Counted from the stretch's first letter, positions 1 to 5,490 are shown. The stretch: 8,004 nt of DNA from an uncultured Clostridia bacterium (GCA_910585795.1 CAJUFV010000066.1:1-8004); one strand, 5' to 3'. The notes: a model not told the origin generated them from the letters alone. Translations and numbers: made by a program.

Positions 1-23
1 ACTATGCCGTTTAACTTAAAATA

Positions 24-473
24 TTATTCTGATTCAAGCTTCTTTTCAACTGTCACGGTTCTTGTATCGTTATTCCACTTTACGACACTGCTCATACCTT
101 CCGCAATAGCTCTCACAGGAACAACTGTTGATGAACCCACAATTTTAGCCGGCACATCCAGCTCAACGGACTTTTCACCCACAAACATTACATTTGAATC
201 TACCTGCATAGTAATACTTACATCACTTACAGGGTCATATGAAACTACCGTCTTTGTTTCTCCGTCCCATGCCACCTGAGCGCCAAGGGCTTCAAATATT
301 TCACGCATAGGAACAAGTGTGCGTTCATTTTCAATGAACGGGTCAAGCTCTTCAAAGCTAATCTGATTGTCATTCACAAGAATTTTTATTGTATCATCTG
401 CTAATGCCGCTGTAAAAAGCGATGCTGCTGTTATTACAGCCGCAAGAGACATTGCTGTTATTTTTTTATTCAT
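24..473 (-). CDS. Secreted copper-amine-oxidase-N-like (stalk domain) protein
   Basis: This is a 149-residue exported protein. Residues 1 to about 25 form a signal peptide: a lysine-rich start (MNKK), a hydrophobic Ala/Leu core, and probable cleavage after an Ala-rich site near LADD. The rest matches the copper amine oxidase N-terminal-like fold, also called the stalk domain, which is common in secreted Firmicutes proteins. Two copies of its hallmark are visible: RTLVPMREIFEALGAQVAWD with a following T-x-TV, and a second, more divergent copy containing TVVPVRAIAEG and VVKWNNDTRTVTV. No catalytic domain is attached, so despite the family name it is not expected to be an oxidase; a structural or binding role at the cell surface is an inference. 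The ATG at 473 has GGAGGT at 482-487 with 8-nt spacing. The gene has its own promoter but could also receive read-through from the SLH-VWA gene upstream. No terminator is visible in the 23 bases after the stop. Confidence 0.85.
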   Translation of the reverse strand: MNKKITAMSLAAVITAASLFTAALADDTIKILVNDNQISFEELDPFIENERTLVPMREIFEALGAQVAWDGETKTVVSYDPVSDVSITMQVDSNVMFVGEKSVELDVPAKIVGSSTVVPVRAIAEGMSSVVKWNNDTRTVTVEKKLESE

Positions 474-489
474 ATGTACCTACCTCCGT

Positions 490-522
490 ATTCGTATTAA
501 CTGCATTATAACACGAATGCAG
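490..522. repeat. Two overlapping dyads across the -10 box of the stalk-gene promoter
   Basis: Dyad 1 is CTGCATT at 501-507 with AATGCAG at 516-522: 7-bp arms and an 8-nt centre that overlaps the -10 box. Dyad 2 is ATTCGTATTA at 490-499 with TAACACGAAT at 509-518: 10-bp arms with one mismatch, which would be a G-U pair in RNA. Either could be an operator. In read-through RNA from the upstream gene, either could instead form a weak hairpin. Neither is followed by a U-run on the minus strand, so a terminator is unlikely. Confidence 0.45.
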
Positions 523-533
523 AGTAATTTCAA
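505..533 (-). promoter_or_regulatory. Sigma-A promoter of the stalk-domain gene
   Basis: On the minus strand there is TTGAAA (528-533), a 17-bp spacer, and a perfect TATAAT (505-510) preceded by TGT, an extended -10. The expected start is near 498, giving a leader of about 25 nt that contains the GGAGGT site. The -35 box contains the TGA stop codon (530-532) of the SLH-VWA gene. Confidence 0.85.
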
Positions 534-2650
534 TAGTTGATTTCAAAATCCTCATATATGTCATAATGTTCCTGTATATATCCTATTAAATCGACTATAT
601 GCAGAAATTCTGTTCTGAAACCAAATCTATCTTCACCTATACCATCTCTTGCGAGGCTGAGAACACTATCAATATCCGCTGTACCCTTATATTCGGAATT
701 ATTCAAAATCATTCCAAGCTCTGCCGCTGCCGCCGCAAATTTAAAATCATCACTTGTATCATCAGCCGCAATATTATCCACCGACGTTTCAATGAGCTTA
801 CTTTCCGTACCGTCCGGGTCTTTATATCTTACCTTAACTGTCATAAGCTCATCCAATCCGCTCAAAACAGATGTCTGATATTTTAATTCTTGCGCGTCCG
901 CGCCGTCTGCCGGAACTAATTCATAAAACGCAGTTACAGACGCACCGCATCCCAGCTCTCCCGCATCCTTTTTATCATTTTCAAAATCTTCATTGTTCAT
1001 CAATCTGTTTTCATAACCTAAAAGACGATATTCCTTTACTGCGGCAGGATTAAATTCTACCTGTATTTTTACATCCTTCGCAATTGTATATAGTGTTTTT
1101 GGCATCTCATCTACAAATACGCGCTTTGCCTCGCGTTCGCTGTCTATATACGCGTAATTTCCGTTACCCCTATCCGCAAGAGCTTCCATGCGGTTATCCT
1201 TATAATTTCCCATACCAAATCCAAGCACTGAAAGGAAAATACCCTTATCACGCTTTTCCTTAATAAGCTTTTCAAGGTCACCTGTAGAAGATTTTCCTAT
1301 GTTGAAATCACCATCAGTACATAAAATTATACGGTTATTCCCTTCAATCAGAGATTTTTCCGCCTGCTCATACGCGAGGTTAATACCGGCTTCACCGCTG
1401 GTTCCGCCGCCTGCTGTCAAAGCGTCAAGCGCTTTAATAATTTTGTCCTTATCGGAAACAGGAGTGCTTTCCAGCGCAACACCCGTACCGGAAGCATATG
1501 TAACTATTGCGACAGTGTCTTTTGCGTCCAGCTCATTTAGAAGTAATTTTAAAGATTTTTTTACAAGAGGAAGCTTTTCTATAGTATACATAGAACCTGA
1601 AATATCAAGCAAAAACACTAGATTGGACGGTTGTTTTTCAGTAAGCTCATCACCCTGAACCGCAATTTTAGCAAGTCTGTTTTCACTGTTCCACGGACAC
1701 TGCGCCACCTCTGTTGAAACCGCAAACGGTGTTCCGTCTGTTGGCAGCTGATTATCATAATCAAAATAATTTATCAGCTCCTCGGTGCGTACCGCTCCGT
1801 TCGGGGGCAGCATACCAAGATTTAGTACATATCTTCTGAGGTTACTGTAAGAAGCAGTATCAGTATCAATTGAGAATGTGGAAAGCGGCGATGTTTTCGC
1901 ATTTTTAAATACATTTTCTTCTTCCGCAGTATATTCCTCTGTATTAGGCCAGCCATAGCCATAATTATATACGGGTATTGAATTATTTTCCGTTTCCGGC
2001 ATAGAATCCGCCGATACTGACGGACCGGCTATCGGACTGCCGTTCATTACAGGCTGTGACGCGCTGCCTCCGCCTCCTGTCGAGCCTGATGAATATTGCG
2101 GTCCTCTGTTCAATAGCATTTTTTTATCTTTCTGATAATTCATTGTATTATCAATCAGATATACCGCGTCACCGCGCGTAATATTTTCACCAATAAGCGC
2201 TGTAACTCTATCCGTTATCCCCATATCAACAGCTTCGGCAACATATCCTTCCGGATATGACCGGCTCTGTTTTGTCAGATAACTTACAATTATTGTTACC
2301 GCCTGTTCATATGTCAGTTTCTCTTCAGGACGAAATGTACCATCGTCAAAGCCGTTTATAACTCCCGCGTCAACTGCTTTATTAATGTACTTCCAGCCCC
2401 AGTAGTCACTTCCTATATCCGAAAATTGAATTTCAGAATGCTTTTCTTCCTCCTCTAGCAGGAATGCGTCTGAAAATATTTTTGTAAATTCCGCGCGCGT
2501 CAAAGTTTTATCAAGATGAAGCTTTCCGTCCTCGTAACCCTCTATTATTCCCTTTTCCAGAAGCTGCTCCGCAGGAGAAACAGCATGCACTAAAAACATC
2601 GGCGAAAATAATGATGCCGCCATAATTATTGTCAAAATTCTTTTTTTCAT
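530..2650 (-). CDS. SLH-anchored YfbK-like von Willebrand factor A protein
   Basis: This is a 706-residue secreted protein. Residues 1-23 are a signal peptide (MKKR start, probable VHA cleavage). Three S-layer homology repeats follow at about 27-65, 76-126 and 132-172, with typical features such as GYEDG and LTRAEF, GFDDGTF, and ITRGD. SLH triplets normally bind cell-wall polysaccharide. A Gly/Ser-rich linker (about 185-235) leads to a YfbK-type conserved region (about 240-335), then a VWA domain (about 342-520). The metal site (MIDAS) is complete: DISGS 349-353, T417 in GGGTSG, and D446 in TDGD. The last 180 residues, ending around GFRTEFLHIVDLI, match the C-terminal region usual in YfbK relatives. 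E. coli YfbK is predicted to be a lipoprotein; here SLH repeats replace a lipid anchor. AAAGGA at 2659-2664 sets the ATG with 8-nt spacing. Only 16 nt separate it from the anti-sigma gene, so co-transcription is likely. Ligand unknown. Confidence 0.9.
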   Translation of the reverse strand: MKKRILTIIMAASLFSPMFLVHAVSPAEQLLEKGIIEGYEDGKLHLDKTLTRAEFTKIFSDAFLLEEEEKHSEIQFSDIGSDYWGWKYINKAVDAGVINGFDDGTFRPEEKLTYEQAVTIIVSYLTKQSRSYPEGYVAEAVDMGITDRVTALIGENITRGDAVYLIDNTMNYQKDKKMLLNRGPQYSSGSTGGGGSASQPVMNGSPIAGPSVSADSMPETENNSIPVYNYGYGWPNTEEYTAEEENVFKNAKTSPLSTFSIDTDTASYSNLRRYVLNLGMLPPNGAVRTEELINYFDYDNQLPTDGTPFAVSTEVAQCPWNSENRLAKIAVQGDELTEKQPSNLVFLLDISGSMYTIEKLPLVKKSLKLLLNELDAKDTVAIVTYASGTGVALESTPVSDKDKIIKALDALTAGGGTSGEAGINLAYEQAEKSLIEGNNRIILCTDGDFNIGKSSTGDLEKLIKEKRDKGIFLSVLGFGMGNYKDNRMEALADRGNGNYAYIDSEREAKRVFVDEMPKTLYTIAKDVKIQVEFNPAAVKEYRLLGYENRLMNNEDFENDKKDAGELGCGASVTAFYELVPADGADAQELKYQTSVLSGLDELMTVKVRYKDPDGTESKLIETSVDNIAADDTSDDFKFAAAAAELGMILNNSEYKGTADIDSVLSLARDGIGEDRFGFRTEFLHIVDLIGYIQEHYDIYEDFEINY

Positions 2651-2666
2651 CTTACCAGTCCTTTCT

Positions 2667-3635
2667 TCATCTTAGTGAGTTAATAATTTCTTCAATAACA
2701 CTGATATCCGCGCCTGTTGAATTAATTAGCACAGTCATATTATGCGCTCCAAATGACGCAAAAATATTATCCCCGTCCGTATTGTAATACGGCTCGCTAT
2801 CATCACCTCCATAACTGATTTCAACATTTATTACAGCTCCGTCCTCGGAGGTGAATGTATAACCGTTCCATGCGGCTCTCGTACAGCGATAGCCCTGAGG
2901 TACGGGAACATCACTGTCATAAAATGTTCCTATATCAACTGTTTCCGCCTTCTCAATGTCAGTCATAGCGCCTGAGGCTGAAATAATATGATTGTCATTT
3001 TCGGCTCCCGACTCTTTTTTAGAGCTTGAATTTTCTACAGAATTACCTTCTACCGCCTGCATAAAAAGCCTATTCTCCGGTAATATTCCGCTTTCATCAA
3101 CCTGTTTATCCTCAGCAGTATTTTCCGTATCTGTTTTACCGCTGTCTGTTTCCTGTACATTTTCAGAATTATCTTTTGAAGCATTCTGCGGCAAAATAGT
3201 GTCAGGTATTGCTTCTGATGCAAAAACATCCGCACTTTGTGATTTACTGCCGGCATAATCAGTATATGAATGTTTACTTGTATTTTGGGGAGGAGCGGAA
3301 ACAGCCGGTATATTGCCGCTTATATCAGAAGCAGGTAACTGAATACTATCGTTTTGCGGCAAAACATTGTCCGTCTGCGGAACCGCCGTTTCCATTGCAT
3401 TTTCTTCAATAATTATACCGTCTTCATTACGGATATTTGTCAGATACGGCATTGAGATTACTGATACTGATATAATCACTGCCGCCGCCGCAAATGATAC
3501 CGCGTATTTGTAGTATTTGTTTACAGGCGGGGAAGCTTGCTGCTTACGGGCCTTTTCTATGACGCTGTTTAAAAATTCATTGCTGGGTTTTATATCGTCA
3601 TTTGCTTCTTTATAATATTTTTTAAACAAAGTCAT
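2667..3635 (-). CDS. Membrane anti-sigma factor, partner of the ECF sigma factor
   Basis: This is a 322-residue single-pass membrane protein. A cytoplasmic segment of about 42 residues (with IKPSNEFLNSVIEKARK, resembling the N-terminus of Clostridia anti-sigma factors) precedes one membrane helix at about 43-64. No zinc HxxxCxxC motif of ZAS anti-sigma factors is present. The external part has a long polar, low-complexity stretch (about 70-225) with repeated LPQN-like motifs, then a compact domain at about 228-322 that resembles DUF4367-type domains; that assignment is tentative. Role inferred from context: it binds and inhibits the sigma factor encoded just before it and releases it on an envelope signal. 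It overlaps the sigma gene by 14 nt, which suggests translational coupling. The ATG at 3635 sits only 2 nt from AAGGAGG (3638-3644). A TTG at 3629, two codons later, has 8-nt spacing and may be the real start. Confidence 0.82.
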   Translation of the reverse strand: MTLFKKYYKEANDDIKPSNEFLNSVIEKARKQQASPPVNKYYKYAVSFAAAAVIISVSVISMPYLTNIRNEDGIIIEENAMETAVPQTDNVLPQNDSIQLPASDISGNIPAVSAPPQNTSKHSYTDYAGSKSQSADVFASEAIPDTILPQNASKDNSENVQETDSGKTDTENTAEDKQVDESGILPENRLFMQAVEGNSVENSSSKKESGAENDNHIISASGAMTDIEKAETVDIGTFYDSDVPVPQGYRCTRAAWNGYTFTSEDGAVINVEISYGGDDSEPYYNTDGDNIFASFGAHNMTVLINSTGADISVIEEIINSLR

Positions 3636-4113
3636 AACCTCCTTTCAGCTTGTCCCTGAGCATTTCTCTGCCGCGATAAAGATGAGATTTTACAGTTCCC
3701 TCTTTCATTGACAGACAGTCGGCTATTTCGTGCACGCTCATATCCTCGTAATAAAACAAATGTATCACTGTGCGGTATTTGGAAGGAAGGGTCTGCACTG
3801 CGAAATATACCTCGCTTTTTTCGGGGATTTCAAATGTTATTTCCTGTTCAAGCGGTACTGTTTTTAAAAACCATGAGGTCTTAAAAACGCTTTTTGAACG
3901 ATTTATTGTAACACGTATAAGCCAAGCCTTTATATGCTCATCCGTTTTAAAATTATCCTGTTTCTGGATAAATTTCAGGAATACGTCCTGTGTAACATCC
4001 TCCGCAAAATTTATATTTCCTGTCTGCGAAAGCGCAAGACGGTATACCATATTAAAATACTTACGTATGATTTCCTCAGATGAAACGTCCGTACGCGACC
4101 TTTCCTCTGTCAT
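3622..4113 (-). CDS. ECF-type RNA polymerase sigma factor
   Basis: This 163-residue protein has the two-domain layout of an extracytoplasmic-function sigma factor. Region 2 spans about 12-79 (YFNMVYRLALSQTGN, then AEDVTQDVFLKF and IKAWLIRVTINRSK) and would contact core polymerase and the -10 element. Region 4 spans about 102-156 (LPSKYRTVIHLFYYEDMS, then IADCLSMKEGTVKSHLYRGR), the helix-turn-helix that reads the -35. No regions 1 or 3 are present, as expected. The frame is open to a GTG at 4131, but that GTG lies at or before the predicted transcription start. The ATG at 4113 has an excellent AAGGGAGGGGG site at 4118-4128, so it was chosen. It is the first gene of a three-gene unit with the anti-sigma factor (14-nt overlap) and the SLH-VWA protein. 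Autoregulation is likely from the ECF-like promoter immediately upstream. The exact ECF group was not determined. Confidence 0.92.
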   Translation of the reverse strand: MTEERSRTDVSSEEIIRKYFNMVYRLALSQTGNINFAEDVTQDVFLKFIQKQDNFKTDEHIKAWLIRVTINRSKSVFKTSWFLKTVPLEQEITFEIPEKSEVYFAVQTLPSKYRTVIHLFYYEDMSVHEIADCLSMKEGTVKSHLYRGREMLRDKLKGGYDFV

Positions 4114-4117
4114 AAAT

Positions 4118-4128
4118 CCCCCTCCCTT
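4118..4128 (-). promoter_or_regulatory. Ribosome binding site that fixes the sigma-factor start
   Basis: Minus-strand AAGGGAGGGGG, with the GGAGG core at 4121-4125 placed 7 nt before the ATG at 4113. It makes the in-frame GTG at 4131 an unlikely start. Confidence 0.85.
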
Positions 4129-4137
4129 CACTTATAA

Positions 4138-4163
4138 TACCTTTTAACTTGTTAAAAGGTTGC
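4138..4163 (-). promoter_or_regulatory. Probable ECF-type autoregulated promoter of the sigma operon
   Basis: Minus strand GCAACC (4158-4163) is followed 17 bp downstream by GTAT; read the ECF way this is AAC-N17-GGTA (AAC 4159-4161, GGTA 4138-4141). ECF sigma factors commonly use AAC-bearing -35 and CGT-like -10 elements with 16-17 bp between them, and commonly drive their own genes. A run of nine A's (4174-4182) lies upstream like an UP element. A sigma-A reading would use TATTAT (4134-4139), but it lacks a good -35. The predicted start near 4130 leaves a leader of only about 15 nt. Confidence 0.6.
4139..4160. repeat. Perfect 22-bp palindrome inside the sigma-operon promoter
   Basis: The arms are ACCTTTTAAC (4139-4148) and GTTAAAAGGT (4151-4160), a perfect 10-bp inverted repeat around a 2-bp centre. 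It fills the whole promoter spacer and touches both the -35 and -10 elements, which is where a repressor or co-regulator would act. Part of the symmetry may reflect the -35/-10 sequences themselves. Confidence 0.85.
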
Positions 4164-4245
4164 AAAATTTCTATTTTTTTTTATTTTATGGAATAATAGT
4201 CTTAATATAGTTTGTTTTTATATATTCAAAGCATAATTTATTAAC

Positions 4246-4278
4246 TAAAGAAAAAACGGAATGCGGTGCATTCCGTTT
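4246..4278 (-). terminator. Rho-independent terminator of the rpsF-ssb-rpsR operon
   Basis: The minus-strand RNA forms an 11-bp stem (4268-4278 with 4254-4264; core ACGGAATGC / GCATTCCGT) around a 3-nt loop. It runs into a U-rich tail: TTTTTT at 4251-4256, then C and TTT. It starts about 10 nt after the rpsR stop codon. Confidence 0.93.
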
Positions 4279-4288
4279 CAATATCTGA

Positions 4289-4534
4289 TTATTCAGCAAC
4301 GAATGGCAATAATGCGATAATTCTTGCACGTTTGATAGCTGTTGTAAGCTGTCTCTGATGCTTAGCGCAGTTACCGCTGATACGTCTTGGCACAATTTTG
4401 CCTCTTTCTGTAACATATCTTCTCAGCTTTGCTGTATCCTTATAATCAATATGCTCAACCTTATCCACACAGAACATACAAACCTTTTTCTTAGGTCTTC
4501 TTGCTCTCTGAGGTCTGTCATTTCTTTCAGCCAT
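4289..4534 (-). CDS. rpsR: 30S ribosomal protein bS18
   Basis: This 81-residue protein binds the central domain of 16S rRNA in the small subunit platform as a heterodimer with S6. It is very basic, and the family signature is clear: IDYKDTAKLRRYVTERGKI, then PRRISGNCAKHQRQL and IKRARIIALLPF. Two CxxC/CxxH-like pairs (C19, C22 and C56, H59) suggest the zinc-binding form of S18, an inference from spacing. The frame extends upstream to an ATG at 4564, but that start has no ribosome binding site. The ATG at 4534 has AAGGAGG (4543-4549) 8 nt away and gives the usual S18 length, so it was chosen. It is the last gene of the rpsF-ssb-rpsR operon, immediately before the terminator. Confidence 0.97.
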   Translation of the reverse strand: MAERNDRPQRARRPKKKVCMFCVDKVEHIDYKDTAKLRRYVTERGKIVPRRISGNCAKHQRQLTTAIKRARIIALLPFVAE

Positions 4535-4570
4535 GTTTTTCTCCTCCTTATCAATTTCTATCATTGCGGA

Positions 4571-5050
4571 TTAAAACGGCAAATCATCCTCACTGCCGTC
4601 TAAATCGGAAAAACCGTCCATATCAAAATCATCACCAAAATCAGGCTGCGCGTCAGGCTGTGCCTGAGGAGCGTTAAATCCGCCCTGATTAAAGGTCTGA
4701 TTCTGATAGCCTCCGCCCTGAGCAGCCGAATCTGATTTAGAACCTGTAAAGTAAGCCTCGTCTACAACAACCTCTGTTGCATACTGCTTCTTTCCGTCCT
4801 GACCATCCCAGCTTCTCGATTGAATACTCCCAACTAACGCAATCATACTTCCTTTCTGAAAATATCTTGCAATAAATTCACCTGTTTGTCTCCATGCAAC
4901 ACAGTTAATAAAATCTGCCTGCTGCTGACTATCCTTGCCGGTGAAACGTCTGTTCACCGCGATTGCAAATCTCGCCAGTGAAATACCGTTCGGAGTCTGA
5001 CGCATTTCGACGTCACGTGTAAGACGTCCCATTAATATAACTTTGTTCAT
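4571..5050 (-). CDS. ssb: Single-stranded DNA-binding protein SSB
   Basis: This 159-residue SSB coats single-stranded DNA during replication, repair and recombination. Residues 1 to about 104 are the OB fold (MNKVILMGRLTRDVEMRQTP start, then FINCVAWRQTGEFIARYFQKG and MIALVGSIQSRSW). A Gly/Gln/Asn-rich flexible linker follows, ending in an acidic tail with the tip DDLPF (155-159), which recruits partner enzymes. Length and tail are normal for a Firmicutes replicative SSB. It sits between rpsF (30-nt gap) and rpsR, the conserved Firmicutes order. The ATG at 5050 has only a weak Shine-Dalgarno (AAAGCG at 5059-5064, 8 nt away), unlike the strong sites of its operon neighbours. Confidence 0.98.
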   Translation of the reverse strand: MNKVILMGRLTRDVEMRQTPNGISLARFAIAVNRRFTGKDSQQQADFINCVAWRQTGEFIARYFQKGSMIALVGSIQSRSWDGQDGKKQYATEVVVDEAYFTGSKSDSAAQGGGYQNQTFNQGGFNAPQAQPDAQPDFGDDFDMDGFSDLDGSEDDLPF

Positions 5051-5080
5051 ACTTACACCGCTTTCTCTTCTAAAAAAAGA

Positions 5081-5383
5081 TTATTCCTCATCTTTTCTTA
5101 TAACGATAGTTCTCAGTATACCTTCTGTAATCTTATACTGTCTTTCAAGCTCCTTCGGGAAATCTCCGTCAGCCTTGAAATTTACAAGATAATAGAAACC
5201 TTCTGTTCTATCGTCAATTTCGTAAGCAAGTCTTCTCTTACCCCACTCGTCTACTGATTCCAGTTCACCGTTCTTTTCGATAAGTGATGTAAACTTATCC
5301 TTAAGAGCAGTTACATTTTCCTCATCAAGTGTTGCGTCAACGATAAAAATTGTTTCATAGCTGTTTAGTATTTTTTCAGCCAT
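5081..5383 (-). CDS. rpsF: 30S ribosomal protein bS6
   Basis: This 100-residue protein is a component of the small-subunit platform and binds 16S rRNA together with S18. The family pattern is plain: NSYETIFIVDATLDEE near the start, VDEWGKRRLAYEIDDRTEGFYYLVNF in the middle, and LERQYKITEGILRTIVIRKDE at the end. It is close to the usual length without the long acidic tail found in enterobacteria. An in-frame GTG at 5392 lies inside the AAGGAGG site (5392-5398) and is rejected; the ATG at 5383 is 8 nt from that site and gives the canonical MAEKILNSYE start. First gene of the rpsF-ssb-rpsR operon, driven by a near-consensus promoter. In other bacteria an S6:S18 complex represses this operon through the rpsF leader. 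Confidence 0.97.
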   Translation of the reverse strand: MAEKILNSYETIFIVDATLDEENVTALKDKFTSLIEKNGELESVDEWGKRRLAYEIDDRTEGFYYLVNFKADGDFPKELERQYKITEGILRTIVIRKDEE

Positions 5384-5391
5384 TTTCTGCA

Positions 5392-5398
5392 CCTCCTT
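5392..5398 (-). promoter_or_regulatory. Ribosome binding site that fixes the rpsF start
   Basis: Minus-strand AAGGAGG, 8 nt before the ATG at 5383. The in-frame GTG at 5392 uses the last G of this motif and cannot be served by it. Confidence 0.9.
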
Positions 5399-5400
5399 AT

Positions 5401-5443
5401 GGACTTTTGTCCTGCGGATAAAACCGCAGGCAAGGATTGCCTG
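5401..5443 (-). promoter_or_regulatory. Structured rpsF leader with mutually exclusive hairpins
   Basis: The leader RNA (predicted start near 5455) contains three inverted repeats. A: CAGGCAA / TTGCCTG (5437-5443 with 5427-5433, loop TCC). B: CCTGCGG / CCGCAGG (5424-5430 with 5411-5417, loop TTTTAT). C: GGAC AAAA GTCC (5401-5412). B shares bases 5427-5430 with A and 5411-5412 with C, so the RNA can form A plus C, or B alone. C ends 2 nt before the AAGGAGG. Autogenous control of rpsF by S6:S18 through a leader stem with a CCG-containing bulge is established in several phyla. A CCG is present at 5415-5417, but I could not confirm that motif. Confidence 0.55.
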
Positions 5444-5449
5444 TTTTTT
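5427..5449 (+). terminator. Possible plus-strand intrinsic terminator inside the rpsF leader
   Basis: Read on the plus strand, the repeat CAGGCAA-GGA-TTGCCTG is followed directly by six T's (5444-5449), the form of an intrinsic terminator. No plus-strand gene is nearby, so its only role would be to stop antisense transcription. It may simply be the complement of leader hairpin A. Confidence 0.35.
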
Positions 5450-5461
5450 ACAAGCTATATC

Positions 5462-5490
5462 ATTATACTGTATTTTTTTTCAAAAGTCAA
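5462..5490 (-). promoter_or_regulatory. Sigma-A promoter of rpsF-ssb-rpsR
   Basis: Minus strand TTGACT (5485-5490), a 17-bp spacer rich in A's, and TATAAT (5462-5467): one base from full consensus. The expected start is near 5455, giving a leader of about 70 nt. The TGA stop of the XRE gene (5487-5489) lies inside the -35 box. Confidence 0.93.

Noticed and set aside
1..23. Possible terminator after the stalk gene
   Set aside because: Only 23 bases are available before the window edge and no hairpin with a T-run is present in them.
322..340. Hairpin CGTTCATT-TTC-AATGAACG in the stalk gene
   Set aside because: 8-bp arms with short loops are expected about once by chance in a window this size, and it lies in coding sequence with no U-run.
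1299..1658. Plus-strand open frame of 119 codons
   Set aside because: Antisense to the VWA domain; serine/alanine-rich shadow with no initiation signals.
3050..3256. Second minus-strand frame within the anti-sigma gene
   Set aside because: Overlaps the low-complexity linker in another frame; the anti-sigma frame is continuous, so there is no frameshift to explain it.
4114..4131. GTG at 4131 as the sigma-factor start
   Set aside because: It lies at or before the predicted transcription start and just upstream of the ribosome binding site; ATG 4113 fits far better.
3770..4147. Plus-strand open frame of 125 codons
   Set aside because: Antisense to the well-supported ECF sigma gene, no recognisable domain and no ribosome binding site.
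4186..4416. Minus-strand frame running through the rpsR end and its terminator
   Set aside because: It would read across a clear rho-independent terminator and overlaps rpsR out of frame.
4535..4564. ATG at 4564 as the rpsR start
   Set aside because: No ribosome binding site, and the extra ten residues are not part of the normal S18 start. The AAGGAGG serves ATG 4534.
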